DNA of 43,165 bases, taken from Marinomonas sp. UCMA 3892. GTDB lineage: Bacteria; Pseudomonadota; Gammaproteobacteria; Pseudomonadales; Marinomonadaceae. Position 1 is the first letter of the stretch. Each line of letters opens with the position of its first letter. This document shows positions 8,717 to 17,842 of the stretch, piece by piece. The DNA lies in contig NZ_PTXN01000025.1 of assembly GCF_012726345.1 (NCBI RefSeq), positions 1 through 43,165 of the forward strand, read 5' to 3'. A model generated the notes under the pieces. That model ran no database searches. It saw only the letters and a program-made list of their open reading frames with translations, and was not told the DNA's origin. The position numbers and the translations under genes are program-made.

Positions 8717-10213
8717 ATGACACGGCGAAATCATATGACCTCAAATTCTGTAGACGTTTTACTAGTCGGGGGCGGTGCCATGAGCACCACCCTAGGAGTG
8801 TTACTAAAGCAATTAGACCCTAGCATGACCATATTAATGGTTGAACGTTTGGGTAGTATCGCAAAGGAAAGTACCGATGGCTGGAATAACGCTGGTACGG
8901 GCCATGCCGCATACTGCGAGCTTAATTATACTTCTGAAAATAATGACGGTTCCGTTAATATTGATAAAGCAGTTAAAATTAACGCCGCCTTTGAAATTAG
9001 TCTCCAGTTCTGGTCCTACCTTGTGAAACAAGGATTGATGCCAGCGCCACAAGAGTTTATTCATCGTGTGCCGCATCAGAGCTTTGTTTGGGGGCAGCGC
9101 AACGTTGACATGCTAAAAGCACGTCATGCAGCAATGAGTGCTCATCCCGCTTTTAGAGAAATGCAGTACACAGAAGACCGTGAAAAAATGAGAGAATGGA
9201 TGCCTCTTGTTATGAATAACCGTAATGACAGCGAACCACTTGCTGCAACACGAGTTGAGCATGGTGCTGATGTAAACTTTGGTGCTATTGCTCGTAATAT
9301 GAGTAAGCATTTAGAAGGCTTAGATAACTTTGAATTAAGTCTGAATTGCGAAGTAAAAGGTTTGCAAAAACGCTCTGATGGCCGTTGGGATGTAGAGATT
9401 GAGCAGAATGGCGCGTGTAAAACCATTGACGCTAAATTTGTATTTCTAGGTGCTGGTGGTGGCGCTCTACCTTTACTGCAAAAAGCAGAAGTAAAAGAAG
9501 GGAAGGGTTTTGGTGGTTTCCCTGTGAGTGGACAGTGGTTAGTTTGCGAAAAGCCAGAAATTGTTGAGCAGCATTTTGCGAAAGTTTATGGTGCTGCGCC
9601 TATCGGTGCTCCGCCTATGTCTGTTCCGCATTTAGACACGCGAATTATAGATGGCAAAAAAGCTATTTTGTTTGGTCCATTTGCTGGTTTTACGACAAAA
9701 TTCCTGAAAACAGGTTCATTCTTCGATCTGCCGAAAAGTGTTCGTTTTGATAATATCAAGCCGATGCTAAGTGTCGGCAAGAATAATATGGATCTAACTC
9801 GCTACTTGATTAGTGAGGTGATGCAATCTCATAAAGATCGTTGTAATTCATTGCGTCAGTTTTTTCCTGATGCAAAAGATGAAGATTGGGAGCTTGCGTA
9901 CGCTGGGCAGCGTGTTCAGATCATCAAGAAAGATGAAAAATTGGGCGGTAAGCTAGAGTTCGGAACCGAAGCGATTACCACCGAAGATGGTTCTCTTGCT
10001 GCTTTATTGGGTGCTTCTCCGGGAGCTTCAACAACTGTGAATACTATGATCGGTATTCTAGAGCGCTGTTTCCATGAGCGTGTAGCATCGCCTGAATGGC
10101 AAGCGAAAATGAAAGAAATGGTGCCTTCTTACGGTGAATCACTGGTAGAAAATACCGACTTACTTCTTTCTATCCGAGCGAATACATTAGAGACTCTAAA
10201 CTTAAAGCCTTAA
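8717..10213 (+). CDS. mqo: Malate:quinone oxidoreductase
   Basis: An FAD-dependent, membrane-associated enzyme that oxidises L-malate to oxaloacetate and passes electrons to quinone, replacing or supplementing NAD malate dehydrogenase in the TCA cycle. About 498 residues. The N-terminal FAD motif is VDVLLVGGGAMSTTLG; family blocks include NGWNNAGTGHAA without the first residues altered, PHQSFVWG, GAPPMSVPHLDTR, AGQRVQIIK and LLGASPGAST. The start is uncertain between TTG 8711, ATG 8717 and ATG 8735, since none has a clear ribosome site. A strong terminator follows. Confidence 0.96.
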   Translation: MTRRNHMTSNSVDVLLVGGGAMSTTLGVLLKQLDPSMTILMVERLGSIAKESTDGWNNAGTGHAAYCELNYTSENNDGSVNIDKAVKINAAFEISLQFWSYLVKQGLMPAPQEFIHRVPHQSFVWGQRNVDMLKARHAAMSAHPAFREMQYTEDREKMREWMPLVMNNRNDSEPLAATRVEHGADVNFGAIARNMSKHLEGLDNFELSLNCEVKGLQKRSDGRWDVEIEQNGACKTIDAKFVFLGAGGGALPLLQKAEVKEGKGFGGFPVSGQWLVCEKPEIVEQHFAKVYGAAPIGAPPMSVPHLDTRIIDGKKAILFGPFAGFTTKFLKTGSFFDLPKSVRFDNIKPMLSVGKNNMDLTRYLISEVMQSHKDRCNSLRQFFPDAKDEDWELAYAGQRVQIIKKDEKLGGKLEFGTEAITTEDGSLAALLGASPGASTTVNTMIGILERCFHERVASPEWQAKMKEMVPSYGESLVENTDLLLSIRANTLETLNLKP

Positions 10214-10242
10214 CGTAATTTATGTAGATAGGATAAGTTTTC

Positions 10243-10269
10243 AAAAGCTGGGAATCCCCCAGCTTTTTT
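10243..10269 (+). terminator. Terminator of mqo
   Basis: AAAAGCTGGG (10243-10252) pairs with CCCAGCTTTT (10258-10267), and further T residues follow. It lies 30 bases after the mqo stop. Confidence 0.9.
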
Positions 10270-10305
10270 GTATATTACATTAATAGCATCATTGTGAGAT
10301 TGAAT

Positions 10306-10578
10306 ATGACAATAACCTTTGCTGAGCGCGCAGATCAGTTGTGTGACAGATTACGAGATATGGAACATCAAGCGGAAGAGGGCGATCAGTTATTTTACTG
10401 CGCGTATCTTCTAGGGCTTTTGGGCTTACATAGCAGTACCGAAGGAGAAGGGCAAGATGAGTTCGACCGTGCTTTCACTGAGATCTTGCAAGACACGCTG
10501 GAGGCCGAAGGTGTAACCGATAGCGATCAAGAGAGTATCCAAGCATTGTGGGAAACGGTAAGCTCCACAGCTGTTTAG
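10306..10578 (+). CDS. YfcL-family small protein
   Basis: A 90-residue acidic cytosolic protein. The pattern DQLFYCAYLLGLLGL and a C-terminal LWETV resemble E. coli YfcL (DELFASGYLRGHLTL, MWENL), a family without a firmly known function. ATG 10306 is chosen over the upstream in-frame GTG 10294. It lies between two terminators, so it is probably a single-gene unit. The assignment is by remembered pattern, not a search. Confidence 0.65.
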   Translation: MTITFAERADQLCDRLRDMEHQAEEGDQLFYCAYLLGLLGLHSSTEGEGQDEFDRAFTEILQDTLEAEGVTDSDQESIQALWETVSSTAV

Positions 10579-10603
10579 TTATTGATATATCTATTTGAAC
10601 AAT

Positions 10604-10645
10604 AAAAAGGGAGCACCAAATATGCTTATTTGGTGCTCCCTTTTT
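10604..10645. terminator. Strong bidirectional terminator
   Basis: The arms 10604-10622 and 10627-10645 pair over 19 bp with a TGCT loop. The A-rich 5' side and T-rich 3' side let it work for both the yfcL-like gene (plus) and the fre-like gene (minus). Confidence 0.93.
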
Positions 10646-10677
10646 ATATCCATCACTTTGTATTTTAATAAATGGTA

Positions 10678-11406
10678 TTAGAGTACTGGTTTATCTGGAT
10701 GTGGTGCATAAGCAAAAACATCAGAAAAACAGTTCTCTTTGCTAAGGCCTTTTAGTTCTAATTGATCTAATGTGCCATACACCATGCCAACCGATCCGCT
10801 GATAAAGGCAACGCTTTTACTTAGATCTGGATGATCTGCTAGAACCGCTTCATATAACCAGCCGCTTCGGCCGTGCCATTTGTCGCCTTTCTCATTCACT
10901 ATAACGTCTAGCGTAAAAGGTGTGTATTTGTGGGCTTCTTCTAACCACTCTTGAGCAAAAACATCTTCTGGCGTTCTTAATCCCCAGTAGAATGACACAT
11001 TGCCAGTGAAATTCTGCTCAACCAAATGGCTATACAGACTTTTAATCTGAGCAAAACCTGTTCCGCCAGCAATCAGCAAAATATTTTCTGGGGTGGAGTC
11101 TAGGGCGCCATTCGCAATATGGCAGTCGCCACCCGGTGCTTTAATTGTAATACTGTTGTTGGATTTAATGTGCTCAACGACTTTGCTGGCAAGAGACGCA
11201 GAATCTGAAACAAGAACATATAACGTCAAATAAGGTAGTTCATGTGGTGCGCTACCGATGGAGTAAGGAACTTGCTCGCCAGTTGGTAATGTCACTATTA
11301 AATATTGGCCGGCTTCAAACGTAAGATCATCCACCTTTAAAGTAATTTGATATACATTTGGGTTTATTGATTCGACTGCGTTTACCGTCGCGGTAATCTC
11401 TTTCAT
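10678..11406 (-). CDS. fre: NAD(P)H-flavin reductase, Fre/LuxG-like
   Basis: A 242-residue ferredoxin-reductase-fold protein. The N-terminal flavin-binding barrel has AGQYLIVTLP; the NAD(P)H half has LLIAGGTGFAQIKSL and the late motif FISGSVGM. Such enzymes reduce free flavins with NAD(P)H in the cytosol. The usual flavin-site motif RxYS or RPFS reads VPYS here, so the arginine is missing (residues near 47-50). Adjacency to rho matches related genomes, where a flavin reductase lies near rho. The gene starts 133 bases after the rho stop, with a hairpin between, so it may have its own promoter. Confidence 0.85.
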   Translation of the reverse strand: MKEITATVNAVESINPNVYQITLKVDDLTFEAGQYLIVTLPTGEQVPYSIGSAPHELPYLTLYVLVSDSASLASKVVEHIKSNNSITIKAPGGDCHIANGALDSTPENILLIAGGTGFAQIKSLYSHLVEQNFTGNVSFYWGLRTPEDVFAQEWLEEAHKYTPFTLDVIVNEKGDKWHGRSGWLYEAVLADHPDLSKSVAFISGSVGMVYGTLDQLELKGLSKENCFSDVFAYAPHPDKPVL

Positions 11407-11476
11407 TTAAACTACTCCAATATAAGTCACGCTCACCTTAAAGTGGTGGCGGTGGAATTAGGTTGATCATTTAAGT

Positions 11477-11507
11477 AAAAAAAAACCACTTCAGGAAGTG
11501 GCTTTTT
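11477..11507 (-). terminator. Terminator after rho
   Basis: CCACTT-CAGG-AAGTGG (11486-11501) is flanked by A and T runs on both sides. On the minus strand it ends in a long U run. It separates rho from the fre-like gene. Confidence 0.75.
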
Positions 11508-11539
11508 TACCGCAGACTTCTTGCTGCAGGAATATCTAC

Positions 11540-12805
11540 TTACTTATTTTTGCCTTTCATTGACTCAAAAAACTCATCATTGGTTTGAGTTACTTTTAGA
11601 CGGTCAATCAAAAATTCTGTTGCTGCAACGTCTTCCATAGGGTTCAACAGTTTACGAAGAATCCACATGCGTTGTAGTTCATCTTCAGATGTTAGCAAGT
11701 CTTCACGACGAGTGCCTGAGCGACGAATGTTGATTGCAGGGAAAGTTCGTTTCTCAGCAATCTTACGGTCCAAGTGCAATTCGGAGTTACCAGTACCTTT
11801 GAATTCTTCAAAGATAACTTCATCCATTTTTGAGCCAGTATCAACAAGCGCGGTTGCGATAATTGTTAAACTACCGCCTTCTTCGATATTACGTGCAGCA
11901 CCAAAGAAACGCTTAGGACGTTCAAGTGCGTTGGCATCCACACCACCAGTTAATACTTTACCTGATGAAGGGATAACCGTGTTGTAGGCACGTGCTAAAC
12001 GTGTGATGGAATCCAATAAGATAACTACGTCACGCTTATGTTCAACTAGACGTTTTGCTTTTTCGAGTACCATTTCAGCCACTTGAACATGACGAGTTGG
12101 TGGTTCATCGAATGTAGAGGCAACCACTTCACCGCGAACAGTACGAGACATTTCGGTTACTTCTTCAGGACGTTCATCAATCAGCAACACGATTAAATGA
12201 CATTCTGGGTTGTTACGAGTAATAGCATTGGCGATGTTTTGTAACATAAACGTTTTACCGGCTTTCGGCGGAGAAACAACCAATGCGCGTTGACCTTTAC
12301 CCATTGGGGCAACAAGGTCAATGATACGAGATGTCACGTCTTCAGTAGAGCCGTTACCAGCTTCCATCAATAAACGTTCATCAGGGAATAATGGTGTTAA
12401 GTTTTCAAAAAGAATTTTGTTACGGACGCTTTCAGGCTTATCAAAGTTAATTTCACTGACTTTTAGTAGCGCAAAATAACGTTCGCCATCTTTTGGTGGA
12501 CGAATTTTTCCGGCGATAGTGTCGCCAGTTCGTAGATTAAAGCGTCTGATTTGGCTTGGTGATACATAAATGTCGTCCGGGCCTGCTAAGTATGAACAGT
12601 CAGGTGAACGAAGGAAGCCAAAGCCATCTTGAAGAATCTCTAAGATACCGTCGCCATAAATGTCTTCCCCACCTTTCGCATGACGCTTTAGGATTGAGAA
12701 AATAACATCTTGCTTGCGAGAACGAGCCATATTTTCTATGCCCATTTCTGCTGCGATTTCTAAAAGTTCGTGTACTGATTTCTGTTTTAAGTCGGTAAGG
12801 TTCAT
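11540..12805 (-). CDS. rho: Transcription termination factor Rho
   Basis: A hexameric RNA-dependent ATPase helicase that ends transcription. 421 residues, close to the E. coli length of 419. The N-terminal RNA-binding part has GDGILEILQDGFGFLR (about 51-66) and DDIYVSPSQIRRF. Walker A is SPPKAGKT (178-185). LLIDERPEEV, the Q-loop GGVDANAL and the C-terminal RRSGTRREDLL are family-typical. The trxA gene that often precedes rho is absent here. More than 500 bases of gene-free DNA lie upstream, room for the leader through which rho is commonly autoregulated. Confidence 0.98.
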   Translation of the reverse strand: MNLTDLKQKSVHELLEIAAEMGIENMARSRKQDVIFSILKRHAKGGEDIYGDGILEILQDGFGFLRSPDCSYLAGPDDIYVSPSQIRRFNLRTGDTIAGKIRPPKDGERYFALLKVSEINFDKPESVRNKILFENLTPLFPDERLLMEAGNGSTEDVTSRIIDLVAPMGKGQRALVVSPPKAGKTFMLQNIANAITRNNPECHLIVLLIDERPEEVTEMSRTVRGEVVASTFDEPPTRHVQVAEMVLEKAKRLVEHKRDVVILLDSITRLARAYNTVIPSSGKVLTGGVDANALERPKRFFGAARNIEEGGSLTIIATALVDTGSKMDEVIFEEFKGTGNSELHLDRKIAEKRTFPAINIRRSGTRREDLLTSEDELQRMWILRKLLNPMEDVAATEFLIDRLKVTQTNDEFFESMKGKNK

Positions 12806-13337
12806 AAACGGGTTTTGTATTAGCTCATTTGAGGAAAATTGACGGAATTAGAGTTAATAAATTAGTAACAATAATTTGTGTCTGGAAGTATTTTACAATG
12901 TATCAGCTACTCGGCACCAAAAACACAAAACAAGAAGGTTAGATTATTGTTCTGTTTTTCACTAGCCCGGATAGGGCAAAAGCCAATACAGCGCGAAACA
13001 ATTTGATTGGGATCTAAAAGTGATCTACTTACTGCTTTATCACTATCAAGACCATCCATACTATAGTTCGACTTAAAGGCGAGGTCTATAGTGAAATTCA
13101 GGAAAAAAACACTTTCTGGTAATTTTTTGATCAAACACAGGCTTTTGGGGGGATTCGCTAGGTGTTTTTTTTAAAATTAGTCATTATTAGACCTTGCTTT
13201 TCCCTAAAAGTCGCTAAATTTTATAAAAAATTCATCAAATGCCCCGTTGTTTTTGGTGTTTTGTTGCCAATGACATGGGCCAGTAACTGATATACTCTTG
13301 TTCTTATTAAGACTTCGGCAATCATAAGGCTTTCTGA
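12806..13337. other. Gene-free divergent region between rho and ppx
   Basis: About 530 bases holding the promoters of rho (minus) and ppx (plus). Two short minus-strand frames (12907-13134 and 13204-13410) lack good starts or recognisable products. A plausible ppx promoter has TTGCCA near 13266 and TGATATACT near 13288. A weak stem GCCC/GGGC lies near 12965-12979. The rho side is long enough for an untranslated leader, but no leader peptide is convincing. Confidence 0.5.
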
Positions 13338-14855
13338 ATGCAATCACTCTTTTTGCAACAATCTCATGACTTTCCATTTGAAAAAATTGCTGCCATTGAC
13401 TTGGGGTCAAACAGCTTCCATATGGTTATCGCCCAAGTTACTCATGGGCAGTTAAGAATCACTGGAGAGTTTGGGGAAAAGGTTCAGTTGGCCGCAGGTT
13501 TGGTTAACGGTCACCTAGATGACGCCTCTCAACAGCGGGGGCTGGACTGTTTAGCGCAATTTGCGCAAGTGATTGAAGACATGCCGCCAGGCTCCGTTCG
13601 TGTTGTTGGTACCAATGCCTTAAGGGTCGCCAAAAACCGTTACGACTTTATTGGTAAAGCAATGGATATCATGAGTCATCCTGTCGAAATCATTGCGGGT
13701 CGAGAAGAAGCTCGTTTGATTTACGTGGGTGTGTCTAGAACCATGGATCATGGTGACTCGAAAAGATTAGTGGTTGATATCGGTGGTGGCAGTACTGAGT
13801 TTATTATAGGTAAGCAGCTGGAACCAATATTGACGGAAAGCCTTCATATGGGCTGCGTGAGTTTTAAACAACGGTTTTTTGATGATGGCGTTATTAATAA
13901 ATCTAATTTTCAGAAAGCGGTCACCGCAGCGCGTTTAGAGTTGTTGAGTATTCAGGACGATTATCTTGATGAAACGTGGGATGTGGCGATAGGTTCGTCA
14001 GGTACAGTTAAAGCGGCTTTCAATATAGTTAAGGAAAACAATTGGAGTAAGAAGGGTATAACGCTAAAAACACTAAAACAGATTCAGAAAGCGTTGTTTG
14101 CCGCAGGACATGCTGACAATATTGAGTTGCCAGGCCTCAAACCTGAACGAAAAAGTACCTTTGCGGCAGGTATTGCTATATTAACAGCAGTATTTGAGTG
14201 CTTTGATATTAAGCAAATGGATTTTTCGAATGGGGCATTAAGGGAAGGTGTGCTGTATGACATTATGGGACGTTATGCCGAAACAGACATTCGTGAACGT
14301 ACTGTTAACTATATGTTGAACCAATATCATATCGATACAGAGCAAGCAAAACTCGTCACAAATACTGCATTATCGGCTTTAGCCCAAGTTAAAGAAGATT
14401 GGAATTTAAACAGTATTTCCAGCGAAGATTTATTGCGCTGGGCAGGCCTTCTTCATGAAGTCGGGGCTGGTATTTCACATAGTCGATACCATAAACATGG
14501 TGCTTATATTATCCGTGAATCAGATATGCCAGGATTTTCTCAGCAAGAGCAACAAGCGCTGGCTAACTTGATTCTTCGACATCGCCGCAAGTTTACTCAG
14601 TCTCTGGATTATCGTTTTACAAAAAGTGATCAACAAGATTTGGATCGTCTGTCCATTTTACTGCGATTATCTATCTTGTTGCACCATGATCGAAAAGAAG
14701 GTGATATGCCTATATTTACCTTAAAAGCGGATAATAAAAGCCTTCATGCAGAGTTTTTACCTGAATGGTTAGACGGTAGACCGCTTACTTTAGCCAATCT
14801 TCAGCGCGAAGCTGAGTCATTAATTTCTGATGGCTATACTCTCACATTTAGTTGA
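13338..14855 (+). CDS. ppx: Exopolyphosphatase (Ppx/GppA family)
   Basis: Removes phosphate from polyphosphate chain ends, and family members can also hydrolyse pppGpp. 505 residues, near the E. coli Ppx length. The sugar-kinase/Hsp70-like N-terminal domain begins with IAAIDLGSNSFHMV (about 17-30). The phosphate-loop motif VVDIGGGSTEFIIG follows near 145-160. The C-terminal HD-like half contains LHEVGAGISHSRYHKHGAYI and LRHRRK. It is divergent from rho, as in Pseudomonas, but not adjacent to ppk. GppA is a less likely label, given the two-part C-terminal region and the context. Confidence 0.93.
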   Translation: MQSLFLQQSHDFPFEKIAAIDLGSNSFHMVIAQVTHGQLRITGEFGEKVQLAAGLVNGHLDDASQQRGLDCLAQFAQVIEDMPPGSVRVVGTNALRVAKNRYDFIGKAMDIMSHPVEIIAGREEARLIYVGVSRTMDHGDSKRLVVDIGGGSTEFIIGKQLEPILTESLHMGCVSFKQRFFDDGVINKSNFQKAVTAARLELLSIQDDYLDETWDVAIGSSGTVKAAFNIVKENNWSKKGITLKTLKQIQKALFAAGHADNIELPGLKPERKSTFAAGIAILTAVFECFDIKQMDFSNGALREGVLYDIMGRYAETDIRERTVNYMLNQYHIDTEQAKLVTNTALSALAQVKEDWNLNSISSEDLLRWAGLLHEVGAGISHSRYHKHGAYIIRESDMPGFSQQEQQALANLILRHRRKFTQSLDYRFTKSDQQDLDRLSILLRLSILLHHDRKEGDMPIFTLKADNKSLHAEFLPEWLDGRPLTLANLQREAESLISDGYTLTFS

Positions 14856-14883
14856 GTAAGATAGAAAAGTCGTTGCTTTGCTC

Positions 14884-15222
14884 CTAGGTTAGCTTATCTA
14901 TTGATCTATACAGGGCTGCGACTTCTTCTCGTTGCAGTCCTGTCACTCGTGATAAACGACCAATACTGGATGAAATTTGAACTGATTCTTTCCCTTCCTT
15001 GTCTTGATCTTCTGACTTTTCAGGTTGAAGCTGCGATGTGAGAAGTTGTTTAGCACGGTCAGACAGCTGGACAGGGTCTTGTCGTTGCGTTGAATCTTGG
15101 CGTGCAAAAGCGTCCGTCGAAGCCGTTATGCTGGGCAGATACAAAGGTTTGCTAGATACAGATGAAATCGACAAAACAGCCACCTGAGATAGTTGTTTGA
15201 GATACCCTATAGAGTAGTACAA
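14884..15222 (-). CDS. Small hypothetical protein
   Basis: Up to 112 residues, family not recognised. The middle is rich in Q, S and charged residues; it contains VQLSDRAKQLL and ends with the helical GLQREEVAALYRSIDKLT. The start is unclear: TTG 15222 and GTG 15183 are possible, without a good ribosome site. It is convergent with ppx across 28 bases. Probably real because the frame stays open with biased composition, but this is modest evidence. Confidence 0.45.
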   Translation of the reverse strand: MYYSIGYLKQLSQVAVLSISSVSSKPLYLPSITASTDAFARQDSTQRQDPVQLSDRAKQLLTSQLQPEKSEDQDKEGKESVQISSSIGRLSRVTGLQREEVAALYRSIDKLT

Positions 15223-15549
15223 AAAATGATCTAAGTGTATTTTTGTAGCGCTGAATTATTTGGAATTAAATGCAGCCATAAAAAAAACTTTGTATACAGC
15301 AAACATAGCCTATAACTCACCTTTCAAGAAAGCTCTCATATCGTCCATTTTTCTATTTATTTTGTGCACACATTCACCATATTAGTGTCATTGTTATGTA
15401 AGGATGATATTGTTTGCACAATGTCTATCAACAAACAATTAATTAAATAGTGCATTTAACAGGTGAGCATTCTGCTTTATATCATGTCGTTTCATAGGTA
15501 ACGTGAATGATTATCTGTTGTAGGTTATTTGCTTCAAAAAGGATGCCGC
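15223..15549. other. AT-rich intergenic region before the tubulin-like gene
   Basis: About 330 bases without a gene. It contains several T-rich tracts and the GTGCACAC/TTGCACAA-like words near 15365 and 15415, but no hairpin terminator. It probably carries the promoter of the tubulin-like gene; no specific promoter is asserted. Confidence 0.4.
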
Positions 15550-17577
15550 ATGAGCCAAGAAAATCTTCCAATAGAACATCTTTATTTTACTGAGACAAAT
15601 TTAGAGCAAATCTTAGAAAATTTGGATGTAGTTCGTAATCGAATCCATCCACAGTCAACAGATGAAGAAGGTATAAATGAACAGGTTTTTCCATCTGTTT
15701 GCCTAATTGGTTTGGGGCGTTGTGGTTCTAATATCGCTTTGGATGTCGCATCACTAGTATACGATGCTAGAGCAAACTATATGCGTGAAGTAGAGAGCCA
15801 AGAAATATTAGATAGTGAGAGTGAATTCAGACCTATGCGCTGGATTCGCAAACACTTGCCACTTGAAGATAAAGATGGTTTTAAACCAGTTTTTCTTATT
15901 GAACCTATTGTTCTACTGGGTGATTTAGATAAAGATATTGAAGGCAGAATTCGTTTTTCTAATCAGGAAGGACGAACTAAATTTCTAGAAGAGTACACCA
16001 AATTGCAAATAATGGACTTGTCTGAAGTGCATGCTGGTGGCGCAGGTAACGCTCCGATTTTAGGGCAATATCTTGCAAAAATTATTCTAAACAAAGATGC
16101 GACGACGTTCCGTAATGAAAACTGGAAACAGATGCATTCTTATCTAGTTGATTCTTGTGGTATCAAAGCCAATCAATCACGTCTTTATTTTTATATTTTT
16201 AGTGCTGGTGGTGGTACTGGTTCTGGTATGGCGTCTGAATTTGGTTTAGCGCAACAATTCTCTTACTTAAGTAAAACCTTTGATTATCGTTCCGATCAAA
16301 GCCAAATGGCGGATAAACGTCATAGCTTTGTTTTTGAACCTATTTTTACTTCTGGTATTTGTATTTTACCGAACATATCAGGAAAAAATGTTGAGATTTC
16401 TGAGGCATTGCATATTAACGCAGGCCGCTTGTTGACCAAATATATTTCTGAAGAGTGGAATTTCTCGTATAACGAAGAGCGTGAAGACGACGAAGTGCCA
16501 GCGGATGTAATGGAACGTATTCGTCCTTGGAATTCTATGATGCTGATATCTAACGATATTATGCGTTATGCTGAAGAGGAAAACGGTGGTGATTCAGATA
16601 ATATTGATGTAAATACTATGGAAAAATACGCTAACCAGTATATTTCCCAGCAAATTTTTAACATCTTGACAGCTCAAGCAGTGACAACAGATTACGACGA
16701 AGACTACTTCCGTCGTGCGGGTATTGATATTGCTGAAACTATCCGTTTGGACGCTAACGACTTATTTATGAGTTTGGCGGGCCCAGTTGCTGTGGCTTAT
16801 GCTGAAAGCGTGGTGAACGAAGGGACACGTCAGGATAGTGTTGATATTGATGACTTATTCTGTCGCTCAATTGAGTTGCCACACTTTAATAACGACACAT
16901 CTGCAATTGAAGGTGTTAGTGTGTTGCCTGTTGAGTCTGATCGATACCGAGAAGCGATTAAGAATTATCGTAAAAGCGGTTATGATGCGACGGCATTGAA
17001 CCATCTACATTTCTTCAAAAACTGTTCGTCTATTGTTTCTATTATTTCTTTGCCAAGAGACTACAAACTGTCTTTCACTGCATTGAATCGCTTAAAAATG
17101 CATTTGAACCGCTTGTGCCCAAATACAACTTTAAAGCGTTACGCGCTTGTTATTGGTGCATCAGCAAACTTGTCATTAACGACACTTATCGCTAAAAGCC
17201 CATGTTTAAGTGATGACTTTTTGACGCTAATGGTTGCTTATATGAAGCGCTGTTTTGCTCGTGATGATTATCGCTACACGGATGAGATTGACAAAGCGAT
17301 TATCAAAATGATCCAAGATGATAGTTTTGATGATGCCTTGATAGATAAGTTCTTTACTACCTATGAAAACCCAGCAAAGATTCTAGATACCAACTGGTAC
17401 GCGATTAAGCCAATGTACGAGAAAAAGTACCGTGAGCTTATTGATAACAATCAGCGTTTTGTTTCTATTAATGACATTCGTTTGGATATAAACAACGTTA
17501 AAAATGCGATTAAATATCTTCGTGAAATTTATCGTCATCGCATCAGTAAAACTAATGTTCTTACACTAAATGGTTAA
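15550..17577 (+). CDS. Large tubulin/FtsZ-superfamily GTPase-like protein
   Basis: A 675-residue soluble protein, not the cell-division FtsZ (about 380-400 residues). Nucleotide-site loops of the tubulin fold appear in order: GLGRCGSN (54-61, T1-like), GGAGNAP (163-169, T3-like), SAGGGTGSG (218-226, the tubulin signature loop T4), and NDIMRYAEE (335-343), which could be the catalytic T7 loop. A long C-terminal region (about 380-675) has no recognisable domain. It resembles the Tubulin_2/FtsZ-like families proposed for membrane remodelling. AAGGA precedes ATG 15550. A terminator follows and no partner gene is co-transcribed. The superfamily is well supported; the role is unknown. Confidence 0.8.
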   Translation: MSQENLPIEHLYFTETNLEQILENLDVVRNRIHPQSTDEEGINEQVFPSVCLIGLGRCGSNIALDVASLVYDARANYMREVESQEILDSESEFRPMRWIRKHLPLEDKDGFKPVFLIEPIVLLGDLDKDIEGRIRFSNQEGRTKFLEEYTKLQIMDLSEVHAGGAGNAPILGQYLAKIILNKDATTFRNENWKQMHSYLVDSCGIKANQSRLYFYIFSAGGGTGSGMASEFGLAQQFSYLSKTFDYRSDQSQMADKRHSFVFEPIFTSGICILPNISGKNVEISEALHINAGRLLTKYISEEWNFSYNEEREDDEVPADVMERIRPWNSMMLISNDIMRYAEEENGGDSDNIDVNTMEKYANQYISQQIFNILTAQAVTTDYDEDYFRRAGIDIAETIRLDANDLFMSLAGPVAVAYAESVVNEGTRQDSVDIDDLFCRSIELPHFNNDTSAIEGVSVLPVESDRYREAIKNYRKSGYDATALNHLHFFKNCSSIVSIISLPRDYKLSFTALNRLKMHLNRLCPNTTLKRYALVIGASANLSLTTLIAKSPCLSDDFLTLMVAYMKRCFARDDYRYTDEIDKAIIKMIQDDSFDDALIDKFFTTYENPAKILDTNWYAIKPMYEKKYRELIDNNQRFVSINDIRLDINNVKNAIKYLREIYRHRISKTNVLTLNG

Positions 17578-17612
17578 TTTCATTTAGTTAAATGCCGAAT
17601 GGTGGTTGTTTG

Positions 17613-17649
17613 AAAAAGGCTACTCAATTACATTTGAGTAGCCTTTTTT
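17613..17649 (+). terminator. Terminator of the tubulin-like gene
   Basis: A 15-bp stem, 17613-17627 with 17634-17648, with a six-base loop and a T run, 36 bases after the stop. It shows the gene is transcribed alone. Confidence 0.93.
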
Positions 17650-17683
17650 GTTTGCTCTGTTTTTTTATAACTGCTGGCTAATC

Positions 17684-17706
17684 TCAATAGTTGGCTTAAC
17701 TATTGA
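17684..17706. promoter_or_regulatory. Inverted repeat upstream of the Amt fusion gene
   Basis: TCAATAGTT (17684-17692) and AACTATTGA (17698-17706) are exact reverse complements around GGCTT. There is no U tract. It sits about 137 bases before the start codon and is a candidate operator. Confidence 0.4.
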
Positions 17707-17842
17707 ATAACTAAGTTAGCGCTTCTATTTTTGTGGCTTATCTTTACGTTTTTGTTCTTGTGCCCTTATATGGTGTGCGTAATTCGCCCCACGGTATTTA
17801 GCATGGGCCTTTTTGGTGCGGTTTTAACTGTTTAGGATGTAT

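Noticed and set aside
12907..13134. 75-residue minus-strand frame between rho and ppx
   Set aside because: No good ribosome site or recognisable composition. It lies in a promoter region and reads as low-complexity AT-rich DNA.
13204..13410. 68-residue minus-strand frame overlapping the ppx start
   Set aside because: It overlaps the well-supported ppx on the opposite strand and has no family features.
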